Source of the DNA: Vanessa cardui
Taxonomy: Eukaryota; Arthropoda; Insecta; Lepidoptera; Nymphalidae
NCBI RefSeq assembly: GCF_905220365.1
Contig: NC_061124.1
Location: 15,750,501-15,814,500 of the forward strand
Length of the DNA stretch: 64,000 bases
Direction: 5' to 3'
The notes below the pieces were generated by a model. It was not told where the DNA came from. It worked only from the letters and a program-made list of their open reading frames with translations, and did no database searches. Below, piece after piece: positions 1 through 10,931 of the stretch. Each line of letters begins with the position of its first letter. The stretch's first letter is position 1. A program made the position numbers and the translations under genes.

Positions 1-400
1 AAAACGCAAGCAAAGCCGTACAGTAATATAAGTATTTCGTATTGATCTCATCAAAAAAAGCAAAATAAGAAAATGAAATTGAACTCAATCTTATCACATT
101 GATATTCACTAGTAATGATAAAACTTTACCAATAGCATTAGCTATTATGAATAAATAGGACTGTATTCACATAAATCGCTTTCACATAAATCTGTCTGAA
201 AGTCACAATCAATTAATTTGTTTCTCCTAATGACCTAGATAATGTTCTACTATCTATACACGCTTGTTAGTGAGGAGACATTTTATAGTATCCAATGTCC
301 AAGTAAAAAAACTAGCAGAGCTTCGCAGATTCACATGTTTTAAATTTAAACTGTTGTCGGGACTAGAGTTAATTCAATTATTTTTGTTTATTGTTGTATT

Positions 401-545
401 TTTAGTATAGGTTAACTACTTGATGATAAGTAGTCACCAACATAATACATCAAACGCATCGGAACTGTAAAACAATTTGACCATACCTGACATCGCTTAC
501 GCGACACAGATATTATGTCCTTTGTGCCTGTAACTACTCTTAGAG
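401..545 (+). repeat. Degenerate interspersed repeat (family B)
   Basis: The stretch keeps the order of landmarks seen in the best copy at 6371-6656: a GTATAGGTT start, a 'gatgg/gataagtagtcaccaac' segment, then TTATGTCCTTTGTGCCTGTA. The 3' third is missing. The element class is not known to me. Confidence 0.5.
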
Positions 546-1226
546 ACATCATTATGAAAACAAACATAATTCTCTTGATATACTTGCATAATTATCTTAT
601 ATATACGCAAGTGTTCCTAAGGAACCGGATGCCTATTGACATGACAGGCAACTGAACGATTTACTTTGACATTTAATTTTTTTTTTCATATGTTAAATTG
701 GAATTATGCTAAAAGTAGTCATTTAGTTATTTAACAAGAATCAATACAACTTTCAATAAATCTCAATTGACAAGTGCGAAGGTAAACTTGTACAAAGTCC
801 TATCGCCAAATAAATTAAAGTTTCAAATAACATTTTGTTAGTACAAAATGTATCTGATCATCAAGTAAATCACGCTCATATTAAAATTTGAACATAAAAA
901 CTATATTATCGAGATAAAAAAAACATCAAAAGAAGTCTATCAAGACGCTAACAAAACTAAGCTCCTTAAAATCCCTCTAAGAATATTCTAAGAGGACTCT
1001 CTTCACAATGGAGCGCAAACGAGCGACGCTCAGAGAAAAACATTTTTTACTTCCATTTGCAATACGTAACTCTCAATTGTCGACTCTCGTTATGTTAGTT
1101 TGTTTTTATCGTCGCGTAATCTTCTGAACTGATTGCGTTTTTTATAGCTTCACATATTTTCTTTGAGAAATTACATTGATAACTTGCCTTTGCAACACAA
1201 AGTATGTAATGGCCTGTATCTGTCCC
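546..1226. other. Unassigned AT-rich DNA
   Basis: I see no gene or recognisable repeat here. Short frames are broken by frequent stops. Confidence 0.5.
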
Positions 1227-1518
1227 AACAACAACAACAGACTGTAAATTTTCCACTGCTGGGTTAAGGCCTCCTCTCCCTTTGAGGAGAAGGTTTGAAA
1301 CATATTCCACCACGCTGTTGCAATTGGCGGAACACACATGTGGCAGATTTTTTATGAAATTAGACACATGCAGGTTTCCTCGCGAGGTTTCCTTTCACCG
1401 CCGAGCACGAGATAAATGTTAAACAAAAATTAAGGATGAGCATTCAGTGGTGCTTGCGCGGGTTTGAACCCGAAATCATCGGTTAAGATGCACGCGTTGT
1501 AACCACTGGACCATCTCA
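1227..1518 (-). mobile_element. tRNA-derived SINE (SINE-1), near full length
   Basis: Read on the minus strand it has a pol III A box related to TGGCCCAGTGGT, a B box GGTTTGAACCC-type match (GGGTTCAAACCC in the consensus), the body with 'gaggaaacctgcatgtgtct', the conserved 'ccttctcctcaaaggg' block, and a short (TTG)n tail at 1227-1240. The same order recurs in about nine other places in the window. It resembles lepidopteran SINEs of the Metulj/HaSE type; that name is from memory. Translated frames across it are accidental. Confidence 0.88.
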
Positions 1519-1845
1519 GGTACAGATACCCGAGATCGCCCACAGCTGGGCAAATACCTTCTCTCATTTTCAGGAGTATCTTTGACTGAACTTTGAAGTA
1601 ACTTTTAGCTCCACCACGATTCCTCAGTGCGGTTTGGTAACAGAACTCCATGCGACACCAAATTAATTCTTGGTACACACAAATGGCCATCTTAACTCTA
1701 TCAATTCTGAAACAAAACTTAAAGTCTAAGATCACTGTTCAGTTGCATCACATTTAATTAAAAGTATCAAATCAAAATGTAGTGATTAAAAAAAAATACA
1801 ACATTACTGGAAAGTTACATTGCTGCCATTGGGGATTTCATTTCA
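1519..1845. other. Unassigned DNA
   Basis: No gene or recognised repeat. A short open frame on the minus strand mostly overlaps the SINE and is not considered real. Confidence 0.4.
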
Positions 1846-1919
1846 TTGAATTTATAATTCCGTTAAAAATATCCGATCCATCAAGATTATTGGATGAAAT
1901 GAAACTCCGGAGAGCGGCC
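1846..1919 (+). repeat. One half of a diverged dispersed repeat pair
   Basis: About 70 bp resembles 31530-31606. Both share 'ataattcc', 'tccgatcc', the run AGATTATTGGATGAAATG and a following CCGG-rich stretch. No ends can be defined. Confidence 0.4.
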
Positions 1920-2140
1920 ACAGTTTTTGCTTCGACGTGTTGGTTTTGCCACAGATTAGTGTTTCGTTTTATAAAACGATAAATAAATGTATATAACATC
2001 ATTTCTAGAATCTACATTAACTAACCTTGGATCGAATTTAATACAAGACGATTCGATTGTGCTATAAAATTCTGCTAAGTGATTACTATTTTGATTACTA
2101 TCTTATTTCTTTTAGATAAAGTTAGCACCGGTTTTTATTA

Positions 2141-2243
2141 CACTTGCAGGTGTGTTGCCGACCCTTAAAAAACTTGTAGGCTCTTTTCCTGAAGGTTCGC
2201 AAATGATATTGATTCAGAAATATCCCCGACGGAAGCTGGTTTC
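2141..2243 (+). repeat. Interspersed repeat fragment (family H)
   Basis: Shares with 5240-5400 the segments 'ttgcaggtg(c/t)gttgccg', 'gctcttttc(t/c)t' and the end '(a)ttc(a/g)gaaat'. It holds only the 3' half of that family. Confidence 0.5.
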
Positions 2244-2769
2244 AAAGTGGTTTTGCGAAATAGACAATGACTTATAAATGGCGCTGTTGTGGATATTCAG
2301 ACACCTGAAAGAATTTAAACAATGCTTTGGAACATCCTCCATGAAAAATAAAAAGTGTAGAGTGACAAGACCTGCAATGCAAAGCCATAAGCTCACTTTA
2401 TTCATATATATTTCACTTCAACAGATTATATAGAAACATCAAAACCACATATTAGTATAATATACCTTTCAGTATTGTATTATGTGAAAACTTGAAACTA
2501 AACTCGCACAATATTATACGAATGGAAAACACACACTTGAAAATATCGTGAAACACAAAGTCACTCAAAGCGCTGTAAATTCACATCTCATATAATTTAT
2601 AATCATATGCATAAAATGCTGAATGAAGCTCAGCCCATATAAATATTCATTAGGTCTGAACCGAGTTTGGAAATATTTGGTAAAGAGTTAAAGTTTAGTT
2701 GTATTTTATATGAATATTTGAAATACATGACCAATTCATAGCAAATAGAAAGGTATGAACTATTTTTAG

Positions 2770-3010
2770 GTTGGCAATAGGTCGTAGGCAGGCCGACAAA
2801 GTGACTAACTGATGGTAACCGGTCATAACCTAATATATATGTATATACACATAGGCTTTGTGCAGAAATATTAACTTTTCTTTACATTATTATGTGCCAC
2901 CGCTAATGTCACCCTGGGATGTTATGCCCCTTGTATCTGTAGTTACAGTGACTTACTCACTCATCAAATCAGAGCACAGCAATATCAAGTATGGCCTGTT
3001 CTATCTGTAT
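2770..3010 (+). repeat. Degenerate interspersed repeat (family B)
   Basis: Matches the 6371-6656 copy in order: 'ggtcgtaggcaggccgac', 'ctgatggtaaccggtc', 'gggatgttatgccccttgta', 'acttactcactcatcaaatc'. It is strongly diverged, and the 60-residue frame across it is not a gene. Confidence 0.55.
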
Positions 3011-3689
3011 CAAAAGTTCTACATTAAGAATAAAGTTGATCTTTAAAATAAATGAGGTGTTTATTTTTTTGGAATGGCAACTTATTAGAGAAGAAAAAAC
3101 TAAACTATTATCACATCATTGTATAAGCATTAACACTTCGCAATTTCACCCGCTCTAGACTGGATTTTGATTTCCTTTTTATTTTATTACGATTATCAAA
3201 TTCACGAAGTATTCAAAACTGAAAACCAATGTTGCCCTCTTTTGTGAGTAAAGGAAAAAAACAAAAACATTGCATAGTTCAATTGATTTGCAAAATAATT
3301 ATTAACGTAATTAATTAATTTCAATTAAATTCAGCGTTATATTTATTACGGATTCATCCGTCCGTAAAGCATTGTTCTTGGATAGCGACTTAAATTCAAC
3401 TAAGCAAGTGGTAAGGGATAATAAACCTTATTTAAAGATAAAAGAACATAAAATGCATATATTAGATGCAAATAAATGCAGGTTTTCACTTAGCTTATTC
3501 TAGATTATTCTATAGGAAAATTGAAGTCTAAAAAGACCGAGTTTTGGGTCTATTTTTACAGTGGATATGTCTGTGCACAAATATAAATCACGTAAAAGTT
3601 AGAGGAAATTTATAAAATATTTTTTCATGTTGAATTATGTATGAAATTCATACCTATATATCAATCTTCAATTAATCTAAAGAAAATTA
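3011..3689. other. Unassigned AT-rich DNA
   Basis: Nothing recognised. Confidence 0.4.
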
Positions 3690-3862
3690 CATACATTACA
3701 GTTCGTTTTTGGTGAGATTCGCAAAGATTTGGAATATCCTGCCTGGGTCTGTTTTTCCTGATAACTTGAGTCTTTAAGAGTAGAGTGAACAGATCTCTTT
3801 TGGATAGGCTTGTACCATCTTCATCTTCATCTACACTTTCCATCAAGTGAGATGGAAGACAA
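3690..3862 (-). repeat. Possible LINE 3'-region remnant
   Basis: On the minus strand the order CCATCTCACTTGATGGAAAG, GTAGATGAAGATG, CCTATCCAAAAGAGATCTG and AGACCCAGGCAGGATATTCC resembles a lepidopteran non-LTR 3' region that I know from memory. No second copy in the window supports it. The 61-residue frame with an acidic DEDED start lies inside it and is probably an accident. Confidence 0.3.
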
Positions 3863-5239
3863 ATCTATTCCATTACAAATATATAAAGAAATACATTAAC
3901 ATGCATGCAGGGTTTCTTGGAAGAAATCACAATTACGTAATAAGGTTTGTAAACAATATTGTTTCTATTATTTTTATCGTAACTGTTTTGTGTTTGTGTG
4001 CAATAAAACATAATTGCATTTTCATTGAATCTAAATACAGATGAGACATTAAAGCTCGAATTTCAGCCGGCAATCTCAAATAACTCGGAGTATTGCACGC
4101 ACTTTGCCATCCATCCAATCAATTTGAAACTGAACAATTAGATTGTACACTTCCTTCCAATATAGACCAAGATTGAGGAAGGTTCAAAGTGGCTACCTGA
4201 GACGTCAAAGTCACTGTCCAATTTACAATTGACCGCTGTACGGTAGACTTCACTCTGAGTAACTTTGTAATTAGATAATTTAAATTAAAACTCGAAGGAA
4301 CCTCACTGTGACATGTTACGGCTACATCAGCAGAGTTTCGATGGAACGTAACGTAATGTATTGAATCAATCAATCTTTTCCAATTATGTGTCCGAGCCAT
4401 TACTAAAATTCTTATTTTATTTTCATTAGTCCAGATAATAAAAAATAACAAGAATTAATATTAACTATATTTGCCAATTGCCTATGTTGAGATGATACCG
4501 TTACTATGGGAGTTTCTTTGATCGAATTTACTCCTTCGGGCTCCAATAAAGACTCCCATCACAGTCCAGTATGTGCAATTTAATATGTTATTTTTATAAA
4601 AAATAAGAATCTGATAAGTTATTACCATATCTACTTTATACAGAACTATAAAAGAACAGATCTGACGTAAAATATTACGTACCTATAACTAATAGAAAAT
4701 CGATGATTTTGACAGAGTTCTAAGTTTCATTGCCGATGGAAACCGTAAAATTGACATTTAAAATTCGAATTAAAAACCTGCTCAAATATTTATATCGATT
4801 CAAATAATAAATATTAATCGATTTTACATAATAATATGTACATATATGTATGTATAGTACATCCGCAAAGCGGCATCGTTACGTAATACATATGAAATTC
4901 CTCACACATCGGATCCCACTGGTATGCATAGCGAAGCGATTACAACCAATCAATCCCCACATCAGTCGGCGTTCAACTCCTAGCCTAATACATCTACCTC
5001 TAATATCAGAAACCCGACCCTTGTAATTATCGGCGAACAACTAAAGATAATCTCTTAATTCCGTTTTAGAGTGACGGCCGCAGTCGCTCATTACGAAGGT
5101 TCAGGGATAAAGTATTTAATCGTTTCGATAATTTATTTGAAAGAGGGTTAGTTAAAGTTATTTTGAGGTGTAAAACAATTATAGTTTTGATTAATAATAT
5201 AATACCTTACGGTTAGGTAATTTACATGCGCTTTTTTAT
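3863..5239. other. Unassigned DNA with one 110-codon open frame
   Basis: A minus-strand frame of 110 codons lies at 4119-4451. I do not recognise the product. It has no visible splice or promoter context, so I treat it as open by chance or repeat-derived. Nothing else is recognised in the interval. Confidence 0.35.
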
Positions 5240-5400
5240 GGCGTAGGTGGCAAACGAGTGGGCTAACTTGATGGAAAGTGATGACCACTGACTATGGACA
5301 TCTGCAATAACGAGGGCTTGCAGGTGCGTTGCCGGCCTTTAAATGACTACGCTCTTTTCTTGGAAGTTCTTAAGTCGTATCTATTCGGAAAAACCGTCAG
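5240..5400 (+). repeat. Interspersed repeat (family H), best copy
   Basis: Starts GGCGTAGGTGGCAAACGAGT, resembling the head of family B. It then diverges to GGTGCGTTGCCGGCCTTTAA and CTTAAGTCGTATCTATTCGG. The 3' half is shared with 2141-2243. Confidence 0.55.
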
Positions 5401-5467
5401 ACTGAAAGAAAAGAAAGAAAATTTTATTGCTTTAATTTTGTGCCAATTTATATGAAATTATAATGTA

Positions 5468-5640
5468 CTAGCTACCCGGTTGTGTCGGGTGAGACAAGAC
5501 CTTTTTATTTCTAATAGAAGCGACACCTACCGGATCAATCTAGACCTCCACAAATGTACACACAAATTTCACAAATATCGGTCCAAATGTTGAGAAGGAT
5601 TTAAGTTACATACACACTTAAAGGACATTTACATACATAT
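5468..5640 (-). mobile_element. Helitron-like non-autonomous element, 3' part
   Basis: Read on the minus strand the element ends ACCCG-loop-CGGGT hairpin, then AG, then CTAG at 5468-5471. A short hairpin just before CTRR is the Helitron 3'-end layout. The 5' TC end is not identified. A hairpin at its end and no terminal inverted repeats fit that class, but the family call is inference. Confidence 0.4.
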
Positions 5641-6370
5641 GTATAAAGGAAATCTTTACTGTATCAATGCGAGTTTGAGGTCACTCGTTGAATATATATA
5701 AAGTCGAAAATAAAAAAAGTAAGTTTACACAAAAACAGTATAAATTCCACACACGGACGGGCTTTGTCCGCGCATCAAATATTTAAGTTTTTGTATCCTC
5801 ATACAATATTTTACGGCTAACGCAGTTTTGAGGGGCTCGAAAGGGCCGGTCACCGGCCTCTTCGGCCTTTCCTAAAATCCCTATCGTTACGTATTCGGAA
5901 CCCGATTACCGAAACCGCCATACAAGAAAATTGAAAGTATTCCATCGCATATCCAGCTCTATTTCTATGCAAAATATTTGAGCTTAGATTGGCTTAGATT
6001 TGGTATATGGTACCATTGTCTAGTAAATTAATAACCCGCAAATTTCTCATCTCTAAGACTACTACTTGGAAGGTGCGAGATTATCCTTCCTTGTTGAAGA
6101 TGTACTATGTGTATGATGTATTGTTGGCTTTATATTACACAGATTTCTGACACTTTTTTGTCATCACCTGTCTTTTCGATCAGATAGCAAAATCTTTCAA
6201 TGAGAATGAGTACTGCTTCTATGTTAAATAAACATATATTTTTATTATTTTCTCCAGTTCGGCCAGATTTAATATGTGAGCACTCATAAAAAGTCACAAA
6301 TACATTTGCAAAACAAGAGAAAAGGGCCATTATGGATGTATTTTGTTTGTTTTGTTTTTGTTTTTGTTTT
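5641..6370. other. Unassigned DNA with a GC-rich palindrome
   Basis: Contains a perfect 15-bp interrupted palindrome GGCCGGT-C-ACCGGCC at 5844-5858, followed by another GGCCT block. A T/G-rich simple stretch (TTTTGTTTG pattern) at about 6338-6370 abuts the next repeat. No gene seen. Confidence 0.4.
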
Positions 6371-6656
6371 ATGGTATAGGTTGGCGGACGAGCATATGGG
6401 CCACCTGATGGTAAGTGGTCACCATCACCCATAGACAATGACGCTGTAAGAAGTACTAACTATTTCTTACATCGTCAATGTGCTACCAACCTTGGGAACA
6501 AAGATGTTATGTCCTTTGTGCCTGTAGTTACACTGGCTCACTCAGCCTTCAAACCGAAACACAACAATGCTGAGTACTGTTATTCGGCGGTAGAATAACT
6601 GATATGTGGGTGGTACCCACCCAGATGGGCTTGCACAAAGCCCTACCACCAAGTAA
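6371..6656 (+). repeat. Interspersed repeat (family B), best copy
   Basis: Almost complete copy. Head ATGGTATAGGTTGGCGGACG, then ACCTGATGGTAAGTGGTCAC, GATGTTATGTCCTTTGTGCC, ACACTGGCTCACTCAGCCTT, and a 3' end with the hairpin GGGCTT-GCAC-AAGCCC-like followed by CTACCACCAAGTAAA. About ten diverged copies occur in the window in both directions. I recognise it as common in Lepidoptera but cannot assign its class. The 102-residue minus frame here is not a gene. Confidence 0.75.
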
Positions 6657-7667
6657 AGAAATTGATAAAATATTTCACTTAGCTTGTATGACAATCCTAT
6701 AATATCACCAATTATCGTTAGTAAACTTGTACCAATCTTTGAATTTATATTTCTTTAGTATGCCACGGAACTTCTTCTAAAACAAGAGAAATTTGAAATT
6801 TTATTTTGGGCGTGTTCGACATGATTTCCTTTGGACCAGGTGACGCTGATATCAGGTTCCAGAATATTTGTCTAAAATATAATTCGAAAATGAATGACAA
6901 ACCATTAATGCTACGTATCTAATTCTATAGCATAAATACTCTCAGTGGTAAACGAGTATTCCTGAGGTGGCTATAACATGTAAATCTAAGCCACGAATTT
7001 AAACGGAGTAAGTAACTCTGTATTTTCATGTACTTTAGAAAAGCCTATTTGAACAAACTAATCTTGTCCTCCAGAGAATGGAAAATACTGTCAAACATAA
7101 ATATTTACATATTTATAAGTAAAAGTTCCAAAACAAATCTATCTTACAATACTTAAATTACAGCGTTAATTTTTTTTTAAAAAACTAAAACCTTTACAAA
7201 TAAATATATTATAGACGCTTTATAGATGTACAATAAAATGTTTTGTTTGCTTCTTTTGAATGTAATATTCATAATGAAAGAAAGAGCTAAATCAATTCCT
7301 TACTAACAACCTACTAACTTAAGCCTTACTAACAAAAGGTAAAAATATGGTTTTACGTATTACGTATTTGCACATGAATATATCAATATATGATTTCCGT
7401 TGGAACAACTTTTTTAATACTTTCCGTTCACATAGATGACATGCACCTGCGATGGTCATTTCGCATCGATGCCCAAATATTTGGAAAAATCACGTGACGG
7501 AAAAACTGCATCTTCTAATTTTATCCTGCATTTCAACGTGATTACTAAAACCGGTATTAAATCGTTTTAATATGCAATTAATGTTCCAATATTATTGACA
7601 TTTCGACTACGGTTTCTTAACGAAAGTTTATAATATATTACTTAGTACACAATACATATACATTTAA
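6657..7667. other. Unassigned AT-rich DNA
   Basis: No gene or repeat recognised. Confidence 0.4.
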
Positions 7668-7708
7668 TATATTTACGGCTTTGCTCGCGTGAAATATGGT
7701 TATAAATA

Positions 7709-7882
7709 ACTGAAGGAAAACATCGTGGGGAAACCTTCTTGTCTAATTTCATAGAAATTCTGCAACATTTGTATTCCACCAACCCGCATTGGAACAGCGT
7801 GGTGAAATATGCTCCAAACCTTTTCATCAAAGGACCTTAGCCCATCAGTGAGAAATTAAGAAGTTGCTGTTATTGTTGTTGA
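7709..7882 (+). mobile_element. SINE-1, 5'-truncated, inside the Helitron-like element
   Basis: Starts at GAAGGAAAACATCGTG, so the A and B boxes are missing. It keeps CTAATTTCATAGAAATTCTG, CCACCAACCCGCATTGGAAC and a TTG-type tail. Host sequence on both sides is continuous in the copy at 44700-44760, which has no SINE. Confidence 0.75.
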
Positions 7883-8018
7883 CTAATTTAAAATATTACG
7901 TTAATTTAAGACCTGTTTGTAAAGAACACTAGTGTTTCATTCATTTCCATTCAGTCCATTTTAAAGATTTGACCTTCTACTTTGTTAAATGACTTTAAGC
8001 ACAAACTGTACTCTTTTC

Positions 8019-8440
8019 AACCGACTTCAAAAAGGAGGAGGTTATCAATTCGGCTGTATTTTTTTTCTCTTTAGCCAAGAAAACCCTACAGTATATCTAT
8101 CAAAAACAATACGAGAATACTTTAAGAAATATGTTTTTTACAAATTACCTTTTATACAGTAATATACTATCAATCAAGGGACTCGTATCGCTTCTTTCCT
8201 ATGATTGTTGAGGCGCATGCCCGTGGCTGACACCGGTTCCAAATATAGCTATAACTACGTTATATAATCGTAAATCGACTTTTAATAGTCTAATATTTTT
8301 CATTTCATTTTATTTAGGAGGAATCTAAAAAATATGTTGAATACGCAATTATTTTTATTACTTTTTAGTGCATATTTATATGTATTAAAATAGTGTTTTG
8401 TTTGAAGTCGGTTTTTCTTTTTGTTATTTTTTTTATTTGT
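8019..8440 (-). mobile_element. Internally deleted copy of the AACCGACTTC-ended mobile block
   Basis: Begins AACCGACTTCAAAAAGGAGG (right end of the 9736-11420 block, reversed). After the 'ctgtattttttttt' tract it jumps straight to the right arm of the internal foldback and ends GAAGTCGGTTTTTCTTTTTG. Both ends are kept and more than 1 kb is missing. It interrupts host blocks that are contiguous near 44565-44610. Confidence 0.6.
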
Positions 8441-8457
8441 GAACTTAATAGATATAT

Positions 8458-9735
8458 TACACTGTTTCTCATTTATCCATCCATCATCATGTGATTACTG
8501 TAACTCCTATGTCATTCCGATGGAGTGCCGTACTAATTAGGCTCGCATAATTTTGGAAGTCTTAATCCCTCAGTAACATCATTGGCACGAAAATCTTCTA
8601 ACTTAAAAATGACGGACCTCAAGACTAGCCTATATACGAAATTTCAACCTCAATTTCAACCCTTAGGGGTAAAATATCCAAAACGCTTAAATCTAACCAT
8701 TTACCCAAAAATAGATTTAGTTTCATGTTTCTTACTCCAAAGATGGCGGACTTCCAATTAATCTATATACGAAACCCTGGTTTCACCCCTTAGGTTAGGC
8801 TAAAATATCCAGAAAACTAAAATGCATATCTGCTTATTTTTGATCAGTATCGTAAAAGTAATGTTTTAACTTAATAAATTACGGGCTTTCACACAAACTT
8901 TCAACCCTTATTTTTCGGCCTTAGGAGTAGAATTTCCATAAATACTGATATAGATATTTGTTTATTTGTAAACGCCTAAAGACAAAGTTTCATGCTTGTA
9001 ATTTCAAAAATAGCGGACTTTCAGAAAGAAACGCCAGAAACGTATAAATACATAGCTACTCATTTTTAATCAGTATTCCAAAAATAAATGTTCATGTTAC
9101 TATCTTAAAAAATACTGACTTCCATATTCACTTTCAATCCTTATTGGACCCTCTTAAGAGTAGAATATCCAGAAACGCTTAATCAAGTCCGGACCCATTT
9201 TCAATCAACATCCCAAAAGTAAAGTTTCATATTTCTACGCAATAAAAATTATTGACTTCTATAATGACATTCAACCCTTGTTGAAATAAAACTAGTTTTG
9301 ACGGATTTGAATCGCGTATATTAATTTTTTTTTAAAACATCTCGACGTTTCGAACCCTTTACAGCGTACAAAAAAAAAATATACGCGATTCAAATCTGTC
9401 AAAACCAGTTTTATTTCAATGTGTAATAATCGCGAAAATTTAATTTAACCCTTATTTCACGCCATTAGGGTAGAATATCTAGAAATGTAAAAATACATTT
9501 CATAATCTGGAACCCAAAAATAAATTTTCATGTTTTTTAAAGTAGTAAAAACTTTCATTTTAATTTTCCACCCCTATTTCACCCTCTTAGGGGTAGAAAA
9601 TGCAGAAACGCTTAAATTAGCACCTACTCATTCATATTCTATAAATATTTTTTTCATGTATCTAACTTCAAAAATGACGGGCTCCATACTAACTTTCCCT
9701 TAACTCATCCCTTTAGGGATAGAATATCCAATAAA
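8458..9735. repeat. Degenerate ~135-bp tandem repeats
   Basis: Recurring landmarks are 'aaaatgacggac', 'ttcaacccttatttcacc', 'ttaggggtagaatatccaga' and 'cagtattccaaaagtaaa'. They recur roughly every 100-140 bp, about eight times once the foldback at 9281-9442 is removed. One more unit lies at 11430-11570, past the large insertion, and fewer reversed units lie in 43850-44400. They are internal to the Helitron-like element. Confidence 0.7.
9281..9442. mobile_element. Short foldback element
   Basis: The arms TTGAAATAAAACTAGTTTTG... and ...CAGTTTTATTTCAA pair over about 42 bp, including ATTTGAATCGCGTATATT. After the right arm comes TGTGTAATAATCGCGAAAAT, also found after the longer foldback at 11803. 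The host motif AACCCTT occurs on both sides (9273-9279 and 9447-9453), a possible target duplication, though that motif is also part of the host repeat. It looks like an internally deleted form of the 11803 element. Confidence 0.65.
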
Positions 9736-9736
9736 T

Positions 9737-10323
9737 AAAAATTTTAACAAAAAGAAAAACCGACTTCAAACAAAACACTATTTTAAAACAAATGAATATG
9801 CACGAAAAAGTAATAAAAATAATTGCGTATTCAACATATTTTTTAGAGTCTTATAAGTTAAATGAAATGAAAAATATTAGACTACTTAAAAGTCGATTAA
9901 CGATTATATAATGTAGTTATAGTTATTGGTATATTTGAAGCCGGTGTCAGCCACGGTGCCCTTGCCCCAACAATCAAAAGAAAAAACCGATACGAGTCCC
10001 TTGATTGATCCAGTATATTATTGTGCAAAAGGTAATTTGTAAAAAACCTATTTGTTAAAGTATTCTCGTATTGTTTTTTCATAGATATACTGTAGGGTTT
10101 TATTGGCTGACACCGACTCCAAATATAACAATAATTATAACTACATGATATAATCGTTAATCGACTTTTAAGTAGTCTAATATTTTTCATTTCATTTAAC
10201 TTAGGAAGACTCTAAAAAATATGTTGAATACGCAATTATTTTTATTACTTTTTCGTGCATATTCATTTGTTTTAAAATAGTGTTTTGTTTGAAGTCGGTT
10301 TTTCTTTTTGTTAAAATTTTTAT
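9737..10323. repeat. Long inverted repeat, about 220-bp arms
   Basis: Left arm 9737-9956 and right arm about 10106-10323 are near-identical reverse complements. Both contain AAAAACCGACTTCAAACAAA, GAATATGCACGAAAAAGTAA, AATTGCGTATTCAACATATT and AAAAGTCGATTAACGATTAT. The spacer is roughly 150 bp. A visible difference is 'gtcttataag' against 'gtcttcctaag'. Confidence 0.8.
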
Positions 10324-10677
10324 TTATTTTTTGATTTTAAGTGAAGCTGATGTTGACTAACTATTTTTTTTTTTAATATGGATAGATTAAGCGTTCCGTT
10401 TATATGAGTCAGAAACTACTTCGAGGACAATTTCAAAGGAAACTTGCGTATAAAGCAAAAATAGACTTTCGAAAATGCGGATTTAATACGTCACGCGGCG
10501 TAAACTACAAGGATCCCTCGAAAGAGCTGTAATCGAACTCAGCAAAAAAACTTTGAAAAAGACCAACTATATTTCGGACATCATATGACATCACATCACA
10601 TACACAAAATTTGATTAAAGATAGTAAGAAATTCTGCCCCATATCGCACCCTAACTGCGAGCCGTATAGGATTTCCA

Positions 10678-10931
10678 TCACTACATAGTATAAAACAAAG
10701 TCGCTTTCTCTGTCCCTATATCTTTAAATTTACGCAACGGATTTTGATGCGGTTTTTTTTTTAAAAGATAGTGTGATTCAAGGGGAAGGTTTGTGTATAT
10801 AATACATGAACAATATAGTAAAGAAACACTGATAATTTTAGAAGTTTGCGATGTGATGTCGTAAATAAACAAATTCTGTAAAATATTTAGTACCAGTATT
10901 GCACCCGTGCGAAGCCAGGGCGGGTCGCTAG
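10678..10931 (+). mobile_element. Helitron-like non-autonomous element (family D)
   Basis: Starts TCACTACATAGTATAAAACA and ends with an ACCCG...CGGGT hairpin, then CG, then CTAG at 10928-10931. Conserved internal blocks are CAACGGATTTTGATGCGG, AATATAGTAAAGAAACACTG and GATGTGATGTCGTAAATAAA. Five-prime TC, three-prime hairpin plus CTAG and no terminal inverted repeats fit a non-autonomous Helitron. The same insertion is present at the matching place in 50087-51388, so it predates that duplication. Confidence 0.6.

Noticed and set aside
1430..1735. 101-codon minus-strand frame
   Set aside because: Its end is SINE sequence, including the tRNA-like head.
4119..4451. 110-codon minus-strand frame
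   Set aside because: No recognisable domain, no second copy and no gene context; not enough to call a gene.
6130..6438. 102-codon minus-strand frame
   Set aside because: Its start lies in the family-B repeat and T/G tract; no domain.
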